The notes under the pieces: model-generated
Databases searched by the model: none
What the model was told of the DNA's origin: nothing
Seen by the model: only the letters and a program-made list of their open reading frames with translations
Translations under genes and position numbers: made by a program
Assembly (NCBI RefSeq): GCF_037975245.1
Contig: NC_092573.1
Span: forward strand, 26,257,265 to 26,321,264
Length of the DNA stretch: 64,000 nucleotides
Direction of reading: 5' to 3'
Origin: Apostichopus japonicus
Taxonomy: Eukaryota > Echinodermata > Holothuroidea > Aspidochirotida > Stichopodidae
In this document: one piece after another, positions 24,401 to 36,400 of the stretch
Layout: every line of letters begins with the position of its first letter
Numbering within the stretch: position 1 is the stretch's first letter

Positions 24401-27400
24401 AAATACCTCTGCAGTGGTCAATGGTAATGGTCCTGACTTTGGACATAGTTTTCTCTATCAAACAGGTGACAATGTGTAAAATGCTAAATGCCAAGAATCA
24501 TAAGCCTGGGCTTTTTACTGGTTGTTCTGATGGGGTGTGATGTTGCATCATGATGTGTCACCCCCTCCCCCCAGTTTGGTCTGATGGGGTGTGATGATGT
24601 AACGATGCCCCCCCCCCCCACAACGTCGCTTCACTTCCCTGTTCCAGATATTCTAAACATTGAGTTATACTTTTGGAGCTCAAGTATTTTGTCAATTTAT
24701 CAGTTAATGATCTTCCTTACCATATCTTACAGTACTTTCAATCATTCTATCTCTTTTAGGGAACCTCAAAATAAATTTGAGACAATTCTGTTCAAATATT
24801 ATGATCCTGTAGCTGGGTTTGTCTTCCCTACAAGACTGATATGTACCTTCACAGTAGCCATCATCTGTCAATATCAGGTGGGTGTTGTTGCACTTTCTAA
24901 GACACACAAGTTTAAAAACATATGTCATATAACAGCCAGGGGAGCATTGGACTACTACTATGGGTGTACCCACTCCATCTTCTTCAACCTCACACTAAGT
25001 ATAATTTATAAGCATTGTATTAACAGCTAAATATAGACCTACTTTATAGTCTAAACAGGGAGCTGCTACTCTTAGAATGCACCATTTGGCGTCTAAAGTT
25101 TTTGAGTTGATTATTATTTATTAACACTCTTCCATTTATAGCTACTTTAAGTGTAGGTATGCCTCAGCCTCAGCATCCATCATTAATCATTTAAAACAAA
25201 TTTGTTGTATGGGGCCAAACCTCAACCCCCCCCTCCCCCTACATAGGAATTGCACCACACAGACCCACCTTTATCAAATACTCCATTTGCCTCTGGCCAC
25301 AAAAGTTACATTTAACTCTTGTTCATTTAACAAAAGTTCATCCCCGAACATTAATCAGTTGGGGGAAGTTTTGAATAAGGCCCCTACCCCCTCACCCACC
25401 ACCCAAGCTTTGAGATCCTGTGCATGCCACTGGGGATAAGTAGCATATTTTACATGTATCTGACAGTAATATTTCTGTGACCACATATTTCACAAATCTT
25501 CTCTTGTTTCATTTATCTTAGCTTGCAATAGTTTTCTTCCGAAATGGTCTGATGGCATTGAAGAGGTTGTTCAGTACCATTGAAGGTTCTTTGGAGATTG
25601 TTAAAGTTCAATTTAATTGGACAGATGAACAGTACGAGAAAGCAGTTGAATTGACCAGGGACTATGGAGTAGCAGCTCAAGGTGACAGATTATTTTTACC
25701 ATAGTGTTAGGTTACTGCTATTGAGTCATGTGTAAGCTCAACCGTCTGTACATAGATGATAAGCTCTTGTGTAATAAACTCTCCCACATACCTTAAGAAA
25801 ATCTTTCTCCATTTTGGAGATAATGTGGATAAATATTTATCTGAGGTGGTTGCCATGTTTGTAGTCTGTGTTGTGGTAGTGCCACCGAAATGTGAAAGCT
25901 TTTATTTTCCATTTTGATTCCTTGCTGGAGGCCAAGGAATCTATGTAATGGTGATGGCATGTGTGTGTTTGTGTGTATGTATGTATGTGACACTTGCTTG
26001 TAAAAATGGTAACTCAAAAGTTTAAGGTGGATAAACTTCATACTTGGTATGTGGATCCATCTAATTGAGTACAAGAATTTCTGTGTTCATTTGGGGTCAA
26101 CAGAGAACAAAGACTGAAACCTTGTGAACAGATAACTCAAAAAGGACATCTTTGTTGAGCTACAAACATGGTATGGTAAGAACCCTATTGAAATTGCTGG
26201 AGGTCAAAGGTCACTTGAGGTCAATATTTAAATGAAAGTATAAAAATCTTGTAAACATGATAACACAAGAAGTGCATCTTTCTTGAACTTAATACTAAGA
26301 ATCTACATCCAGCTTGGTGAGTGAAAGAACCTTGTTGAAATTGGTAGAGGTCAAAAGTTCCATGAGGTCAACAGGCATTAAAGTCTGAAAACCTTTTTTA
26401 CATGATAACTCCAATATCAACCATTAATCTGTGAATCCTCCAATGCTATGATTTTCTGAACATAGTTTGGTCAAATTCAATTCAGTTCAGTTCTGTGAAG
26501 GGCTCTATAGGTCTTCAATGAAACATACCTGGCATCCAGGTAATGAAATCTGCTTCAGGGTTCATACCCTTGCTTTAAATGTGCATTTCAACCTCATTTA
26601 AACCTACTATAAAAATCCTTATGAGTGAATGACATGGTTGATCCCCACAAGGGATTTCTACAAATCATTTCTGGTTCTCACTAAATTCTTGGACAGATTT
26701 AACTCACTTACTCTACATGAGTCAGATAGTTTCAGTATTTTGAATTTGAGCAATTTGTATGGCAAGGAATCACAAAGCTAGACTGTCTTTCTGATTGTAT
26801 TTTAGGGTGAATATATAACAGTGCTGAAACGGAAACCAATGCCAGTATATGGTCATGATAAGAATTTCAATATTTTAGATTCAGCATTTACAAACCCTTG
26901 TACAGGAAGTAAACATTGCTATAAAGTTGCATATATGTGTCTCTACGTGCCGTACTTAGACTTACACGAGTAGCCAGTCTTGTCTGTGTACTAACATTAA
27001 ACTCCAAAATGGAAACAGATTTCTTACAGTCATTGGATATATAACTCACTTCTTCTCTTGATACTGACTTGGCTGCAGTTATATCCTCTACACATCTGAC
27101 CACAAGAGTGGAAGTTAAGGAAACCTACTTTCTCTGATCTAATCTAATGTCTTATCCCTCAGTATGCATCGTTGATTGTTATACTTTGATCTGCAATATG
27201 GAACATATCTCACTATAAACATGTCATCCCAATGGAATAATAATCCTACCATAGGAGTGCTGATACCATTGACAAACATAGTTTGTATGAATAGTTCTCG
27301 TTTCACTCAAGCTCGGACTGGACAGTGTTCATTGCAAGTTGATGGTATCAACCATCATTTCAAACCTGAGAGTAAATGTGATCTAATTTTCACTGAAGAT

Positions 27401-30400
27401 TCATTTTCTTATTTATCCAATCCAGTTTGCTGGTGGGTTACATCTGTCATGGCAATCATTATTACCTTGATGATGGTTGTACATACCTGCTTATGTTATA
27501 GGTAAGTCAGTCACCATGGAACATACCTGCTTATGTTATAGGTAAGTCAGTCACCATGGAAAATACCTGCTTATGTTATAGGTATGTCAGAAAACCCTTT
27601 TAAAATGCTGTTTCGAATATTGATGTTTGAGAAGCTCATGTATTGTGTATTAAGGTATAACCATAATTAAAAATATAAAAAATAAACTTCTTCACAAAGA
27701 GCTCTCCATTTGAAATGGGGACTTACTAGCTAATATTGTTCTCAGTGAAGTGGTTTCCTGTAGTGGAACCATCATAGCATAAGAGTAATGTAACTGGTAA
27801 GTATCACATGATTCTAGTTGTTTTGAACATTTGATTTTTGACGTACTGGTAGTCTGCACATTTTTCCATCTCTTTCTGCATTTCAGGAAACACATGCTGA
27901 GGATGTACAAAGGAAGTAAACTTTTCTTGCCAAGAGATACTCTCTCTGCCTCTGAGAGCGTGGTAAGTTGGCTTTCATTCCAAACAGAAGACATTTACCG
28001 AGAAGTTTCTGAGAGTGTGGTAACTTCTCTCTCTTCTTGATAAGAGATCTATAGGCCTACCCTCTCTGCCTCTGAGAATGTGGTAACTTCTCTCTACTTG
28101 TCAATAGACGCCCTTTTTGCCTCTTAGAGTAATAAGTCCCCTCCCCTCTTGCCTCTGAGAGTGAGAATGTAGTAAGTTTTCTCTGCTTGCCAAGAGATAC
28201 CCTTTTTGCTTCCCAGTTTGTGGGAAGTTCTCATGTTTTGCCAAGAGATACCATATCTGCCTCAGAGGGTGCGATAAATCCTCTCTTCCTGCTGAGAGAT
28301 ACCATCACTTGCTCTGAGACTTTGGGATAACTTCCTTTTCTTGAGAAGAGATATACTCTCTGGTTTTGAGAGAGTCATAAGTTCTCTCTTTTGTGGAAAG
28401 ACACCTTCTTTGCCTCTGAGACTTTTAACTGCTGTATTCTTGCCAAGAACTGCCTCTGAACTGATGAATCCATCAAAGCATGGATAAAAACTAGGACACT
28501 GATCAATTTGACCATGAATGATCAGTAAATTACTGAGCAAATGTTTTGTTGACTTGGTAGAACTGAATCATACATACAAATGTGTAGTACATGAATGCTA
28601 TTATAAGGAACATTAATAATATCCAACTGATGATATAACACTGGTTGGGCAAAATAACTTTGTCTTGGCGAACTGTATCATGATGTGCTTATACAATTCT
28701 TTCAAAAATGATTAAACCACATTCATCCAACAAATATCATGTATGGCAAACACATGGAACAGTGGGAAATTGTGTCGAGGGCTCTATGGATGAAAAACAG
28801 CCCTGGGTGATCTTGAACTGTGAAGTAAGTGATGGCAAAGGATGGTGATGTCCTTATGTCCCCTAAAGACTTTACTGAGAGGACAGCCCCACCAAGACCA
28901 CCCAATGCTGTCATCTTTGAAAGGAGCAATTATTAATTTGCAATTGTCATGCATCTTTTCTGAACCCTAGGTCTTTTATTTCTGTAGGATTCACTGCATT
29001 AAGTGGCATCACAGTTCAGTTTTATTTTCAAGTTTCACAGAATAGTGAATGTATATGGGAAACCGTCTGAACATATTACGCCTGGTCAAAGGTCATTTAA
29101 GGTCAAACCAACAATTTTTGGTAATGCAGTATAGGCAAACTCCTTGAGTAAAGGCACTGTCTAAATGGTGTTGAATTAGCATTTTGTTTCATTATCCAGA
29201 TTTTCTTGTTTCAGGTCTGAGTTGACTAGTGAAAGTAGTTTGAAAAGAATGCATTTCACCTAAAAAAACAAATTTTCTTAGCATTTTCTTGTATTTTATT
29301 GTAGACAGGAAATTTGCAGTATTGTGGTTTTCAGATAGCTTACTATTTGTCAGGTAAAAGTTTTTTAAAATGTCATGCACATCATTATCTTCTCTCCAGC
29401 CAATAATTTACTTGACAAGATTCACAAACCTCACAGCTACTGCTTGGCTAATACTTTATCATATTTAGCATTGTAAATTATAACTAGCATGGAGATGTTG
29501 GAAGAATGAATCAATTCACAGCTTAGCACAGCTGAACTTACTTATTAGTATTAAGTGTTTACATTTCTGTCACATCCTGTGAAATTATGATGATTCCACA
29601 TAATTGGAGTTCAAATTAGATTCCTCATAAACAAGAAATCAATACATCTTACCTGCTTCAGTGCTGTGCATCATTCATATGTCAAACACAGCTTCCTTTC
29701 CATATTTAAAGCTGTTAAATGAGATCATTAATTATTCACCACTGCTTTAAATTCCAAGTTGTATTGTTTGTCATTTCTTTAGATTCATCCCTTATTTAAT
29801 TTAATTCAGGGAATAATTCAAATGTTGTTCAAATTGAGTGTAGCAGTTTTGGGGGCTCTGAGTTGTGTATCTTATAAAATACTATTATTCCTGAGTACAA
29901 AATTGCTACACATCTTTGCACTAGTATAGTATATAAAATTGACCATTTTTCATAGCATTTGTGATGCGATACAGGATAAATTATTCCCTGTTATTGGCGT
30001 CACACTTTACAAGTTTGTATTATTCCCTGTTATTGTCGTCACACTTTACAAGTTTGTATTATTCCCTGCTATTGGCGTCACACTTTACAAGTTTGTAATA
30101 TTCCCTGTTATTGGCGTCACACTTTACAAGTTTGTAATATTCCCTGTTATTGTCATCACACTTTACAAGTTTGTTATAATTCTCTGTTATTGGCGTCACA
30201 CTTTACAAGTTTGTATTATTCCCTGTTATTGGCGTCACACTTTACAAGTTTGTATTATTCCCTGTTATTGGCATCACACTTTACAAGTTTGTATTATTCC
30301 CTGTTATTGGCGTCACAATTTACAAGTTTGTATTATTCCCTGTTATTGGCGACACACTTTACAAGTTTGTATTATTCCCTGTTATTGGCATCACACTTTA

Positions 30401-33400
30401 CAAGTTTGTAATATTCCCTGTTATTGGCGACACACTTTACAAGTTTGTATTATTCCCTGTTATTGTCATCACACTTTACAAGTTTGTTCTTTGTTTTCCC
30501 TTGACTGTTTAGTAATTTGTAAAAAATTCAAAATCGAGAGACAAGATAATGGCAGAGTAATGACGACAATTGTAATGATCCTTTTCATTCAGAGACAAAC
30601 AAATTGTTACATTTGGCATCTTTATCTGGCAATTAAATTAATGTACAGATTCTTGGTTGAAACTAAATAGTAGTTACTGAAACATTGTCAGACACAAAGA
30701 GATCTGCAATAAGCTAGACAGTTTACACCAGTCATTTTGTCCCTCTGTAGGCACAGAGTTTGGAAGGCTACTGATATATTATAAAGTGTGTGCCCCTCAG
30801 ATTGGCAGATAGAAGAAAAGATAAAGAGTTAATGTTTTCCAAACTCATTAAGTAATGGAATAAATAATGTGGATTAGAAGCCAGTATGAATTTATATAGG
30901 CTCTGCAATACAGTGCTAGACAATGTCCACAGACAGCATCCTCTTACCCAAAATAGAAATTTAGTTTAAATAATGTGGATTAGAAGTCAGTATGAATTTA
31001 TATAGCTGCAAAACAGTGCTAGACAATGTCCATAGACAGCATTCTCTTACCCAAAATAGAAATTTAGTTTGTGACTTGTATTTATCCAAATCATACATCT
31101 TTTCCTGGTACATTGACAGATCACATCTTCTTTCTGACACTGCAAATCTCCCATCACGTCCACTCTGTTTATTGCATACATTTTTTATATCACTGGCCAA
31201 AGATATAACGCATTTAAAATATATTTCTTTTTTTTGCAACTGTTTCACTAAGATCTCCCATTTTGAAATTATATCAAAGCAATTTTATATTTCATCTCCA
31301 TTTCCTTTCAACAATTTCAAAATATCACATTTATCATTCTGCAGGGTAACCTATCCTGCACTGCTTTTATTCCACCAAAACATGTTCTGTTTGCTACACT
31401 CTCCAATATCACTGCATTATTTTGATTTTCAAGTTTTATTTTGTTCCTTTTAATATTTGAGACTCATTTTCTGCTTTTTTTTGCTGAATGATGTACAAAT
31501 TGCTTCAGCATCTATTGTGTATGATACCATTGTTTCTGCGCTTAATATCAGAAGATGAAAAATTTACGCTAGATGCTGCTGACAAATAATGAAATACTGG
31601 GTACAGTGAGGTTGGCAGGAAAAGCGTGGAGATGAGAATACTAATGAACCCAATTTGCATTTAGATGAGGTATTATATGGAAGAGCTAATGCTATGGAAA
31701 TAAATTCAACTGACAAGGTTTTCTTTGGTTTTACTTTTTTCAGGAAAAATTTCCCAAAACCTAAAATATATGTCTAAGTATACCTATGAGTAATGACAGA
31801 CTTTTCTGATCTGCAAAGGTGTAGTTGCTGCTAATAGAAGTTACCATTCATAGGTCACTGATGTTATGGTACTTGTGTGATTTATAACTACATGGGAAGA
31901 CACAGAGGATCTATTTGTTCATATGTTCTGTATTATTTTCATGATTATATTGCTATGATTGCCAGAAATTAATTGTTCTCATTGTTCATGGGAGTATTCT
32001 CTTAGCAAAGTGAAAATCTCTGTCAAGCCAGGCGTATTGAGATATTTTTTGTTTGTTTGTTATAAACTGGATCATGTTAGTTTCATGCAATTCATTATCT
32101 GTAATTTGTGGTTAATAAAGATATGTATGCTTTATGGACCTACTAGATAGGTATGCCGTTTATACTAATGTTTGATACACATTTTCTCGTCTACAGGTTA
32201 AATTATGGACCTACTAGATAGGTATGCCGTTTATACTAATGTTTGATACACCTCATCATTATTTTTTCGTCTACAGGTTAAATTATGGACCTACTAGATA
32301 GGTATGCCGTTTATACTAATGTTTGATACATTATTTTCTCGTCTACAGGTTATGCGATCATGCAGGGTCTTGTTTTCTTTCTAAGCTACCTATTCACCGG
32401 TGGTGTTGTCTTGCCTTTCATTCATTTTACTTCAAGGGTTCTTCATGTCTTCATCAACACAGTCATGTAAGTTTTTCTCTCTTTGCATATCTCTCTCTTT
32501 TCTATCTCTTTCCAATGTTGTGGAGTAAAAGTATACATCAGATTTGTTTTGATATTGAGGTATGTCATATCTCTTAGATTTATTTTTCTTAGTATGTGAC
32601 ATGTGAGAACAAAATCATGAAGAAGTGATTATGTGCAGGATATCCATCCAATTAGTACAATTCTACAAATATTAGTTGTTTAAGAAAATGTTAAAGTTTT
32701 GATGAAATTATGTTTGTGTTTTTGTCAAGTGTGAGCAGTGGCACTTACATCCCACTTCCTTTCATAGGCGCACACTGTTCCCCTCACCATTAGAGAAAAT
32801 TGAAAAGTCTGATGAATTTGCTTACTTCACTCGTCAGTTGAGTTTATGATAAATAAGTATTGATTTTGTTTTTGATGTATTATAGACCAACACTGATTGT
32901 TCTAGTTCTGGTGTTTGCTAGCCAACCAATCCTCGCACGGACATATTTCTTGCAGAAGAGATTAGACGATGGAGACTGGGATAAGCCACTGGCTCTTCAG
33001 CACAGGTAAATGTCATTTCAACCTTAGTAAATGAAATTTTATGCATATCAGAATCCTTTGTCACTGAATCCTGAAACCACTTACAAGATTTTTTTATCAA
33101 AATTCACAAATCATATTTGTTTCATGCAAACTTCAAAATTCTGTTGTCGGCTATTGCAACCACAAGCAGTGTCTTTGTAAATAAATGATTGCATGTCTCT
33201 TCAGGTGATGTTTGTAAATAATCTCTGAGAAATAGTGTTGTTTTTCAGTAATGAGCTGCAGGACGTTTTCTGGTGCTTTCCAAATTGGAAAGTTATTCAA
33301 ATCTGTTTATGTGTTTTATGTTCAAATGAATTGTTTGACATATTACCTGCTGTTGCCTAACTATTTTGTCATTTAAAACAATTTAATATTTTGCCCAAAG

Positions 33401-36400
33401 ATGGCTCTGAAAATGACCCCTGGTTGATGATGCGTTTCACACAAAGTAAATTCTTAATAAAGGTTTCCATTAAAACCTACTTTGCTATTTGTTGGTTTAT
33501 TTTCAGAGAGGGTTTTCATAACTTTTCATACTTTCTGGTCTTCCTGAATGTGCTGGTGGGAGTGGTTGCAGCTGTTGTCAGGGTCATGACCTCTCTGTTG
33601 CTAGGTCTTTTCCTAGTCATGAGAATTGATAGACCTATTCTAATGAAGGGATTTGAGAAACTTGACCAATGTAAGTATTAATTCTTCAGTAAGAAACCTT
33701 AGATATAGAGCAGTGGTTCCTAACACCAAGACCCAAGGCTGGGTTGTGAGCTCAGAAATAGCTTTCTCTTTATAATTTTTTGTAATAATACCAATAATCA
33801 CTTAGACTGATTGTATTGTTTTGCGCCTCTGTTCTATGTACACATCCTACAACGTCAGCAATAATTAGTCTCAAAGTCAATATCTTGTGGTTTGTTAAAA
33901 ATAATGAAAAAAAAAAACAAAGTCAATTTTGGCTTTAATGGGATTCAAACCAATGACCTCTGGGTTTACAGGCTCAGCACTCTATCAACTGAACTATCCA
34001 GCTTAAAGTTGGTGGAGATTCCAACATGTATTATCAAATAAATATGTTTTATTGAAACTATGTCTCTGATACAGCTGTTTTGTTAGTTTTATGTGATAAT
34101 TGTGCCAATACAGTAGACCTGCTGGATGTTTAGGTTGCAATCATCCATAATAGCATGAACATATGGCTCACTGGAAACAAAAGTTTGAGAAATGCTTGTC
34201 TAACCTGTCAGTATGGTAACATTATTTAGTTAGATACTTACTATCTAGAATTAAACTGAGCAGCCTATGATTTTATGGAATAATTTGATGTTATGAATGT
34301 TTGTGCTGGTATATTCCTTCTATTTTGTTCCCCTTTGGCTGGCCTTGATCAGCATACAAGGCTTATGTAGGTAACCTGCAGTTCCTTAATGCACACAGTC
34401 ATCCAGTCATGGTTAGCTTCTGTAAGATCCTGTACTACAAAACACTACTTACAAGGAAGCAAGAAAAGAAAAGAACCTACACACGACCTGTCAGCACTGA
34501 TTTCTCAGATATCCCTGGATTAGCAGATATCCCTGGATTAGCAGATATCCCTGGATTAGGTGAGTCAACGCACCAGTTATTAATTTAAATGTGAGCACTG
34601 ATTTCTCAGATATCCCTGGATTAGGTGAGTCAACGCACCAGTTATTAATTTAAATGTGAGCACTGATTTCTCAGATATCCCTGGATTAGGTAAGTCAATG
34701 CATGAGTTATTATATATTCATATTCCGGCCTGTGAGCACTGATTTCTCAGATATCCCTGTATTAGGTGAGTCAACGCACCAGTTATTAATGTAAATGTGA
34801 GCACTGATTTCTCAGATATCCCTAGATTAGGTGAGTCAATGCATGAGTTATTATATATTCATATTCCGGCCTGTGAGCACTGATTTCTCAGATATCCCTA
34901 GATTAGGTGAGTCAATGCATGAGTTATTATATATTCATATTCCGGCCTGTGAGCACTGATTTCTCAGATATCCCTGGATTAGGTGAGTCAACGCACCAGT
35001 TATTAATTTAAATGTGAGCACTGATTTCTCAGATATCCCTGGATTAGGTGAGTCAATGCACAGGTTATTAATTTAAATGTGAGCACTGATTTCTCAGATA
35101 TCCCTGGATTAGGTGAGTCAACGCACCAGTTATTAATTTAAATGTGAGCACTGATTTCTCAGATATCCCTGGATTAGGTGAGTCAATGCACAGGTTATTA
35201 ATTTAAATGTGAGCACTGATTTCTCAGATATCCCTGGATTAGGTGAGTCAACACACCAGTTATTAATTTAAATGTTCATTAATATTTTAAAGGATAGTTC
35301 CTTAATCACTATGATGACCTCTGTCATTATTAGCATGATGACATATCCTAGATAGAAGCATGACAGCATGATAGACTCTGCATTGTCTGCCTATAAATAT
35401 GATTATTGTATAACAGTATATTGTTTACATATTAAAGCAGGGTGGCCACTGGATCATTAATTAATTTTCCACATTAAATAATATATTCTCCATTCCTTAC
35501 TGAAGTTAGAGGCAGCACCTGTTTCTCACCTGAAAATCAATGCAATCTTTCCAAATCATGTTTTCTTGCAGCTGCATACGAAACTGACATCGGTGAGTTA
35601 AACTGGAAGAATCCTTTATCGAAATCAGTCAAGCGATGGCATGTTGCGTACACGCTTATCTTTAACCCAAAGCTGATCGAGATGCGTAAGGCTTCCAGCC
35701 AATTGTCTTATTTCCGTGTGGAAGATTTCCTCGCCAATAGTGAAGTGACAACTCTTAGAAGACATCGGAATGAGGTACTTTTACGGTCCAAAGGATTCAA
35801 GAGGGATGAAATTGATGGCATTTTGAAGACAGTCAGAGACAAAAACTTGGGTCCAGCTCTCATGGCTAGGTTATCTCGTAACCTTCACGAAGACATACCA
35901 AGTGAAGAAGAACTTGAATCTCCAGAGCCCAGTGAATCTAGTAAGTATTTCTCTTCATTGTTTCGGTTTATGCCTCTTAAGATTGAAGAAGATGGCTCAT
36001 AACCCCAAATGTGTTTGTATTAAAACATCTGCTGACACGGTTTGTTTGCTAAGGCTTTAAAAAATTAACAGAAATGGTGTGGAAAATCTCTCAGTGTGGA
36101 GGTTTATAATCTTGCATAAGCATATTTCATATTGTATCTGAATATCTCTCAATACCAAGGTGTAGGTATTAGTGCCCTTTTAGGTATGTTGGTATCAAAT
36201 ATCTCTCAATACCAAGGTGTAGGTGTTAGTGCCCTTATAGGTATTTAGGTATCAAATATCTCTCAATACCAAGGTGTAGGTATTAGTGCCCTTATAGGTA
36301 TTAAGGTATCAAATATCTCTCAATACCGAGGTGTAGATGTTAGTGCCCTTATAGGTATTTAGGTATCAAATATCTCTCAATACCGAGGTGTAGGTGTTAG

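Noticed and set aside
27163-27254. Upstream start of STRA6-like exon 11 at the TCCCTCAG acceptor
   Set aside because: All three frames from this acceptor meet a stop or mismatch the phase of exon 10; the acceptor at 27254 fits.
29939-30670. 243-codon open frame with 13-residue repeats
   Set aside because: It is the translation of a 39-bp minisatellite inside a STRA6-like intron. The length multiple of three keeps it open; there is no homology or promoter.
33930-34002. Functional tRNA-Thr gene
   Set aside because: A- and B-box-like sequences are present, but the acceptor stem does not pair well, so a pseudogene or SINE remnant is more likely.
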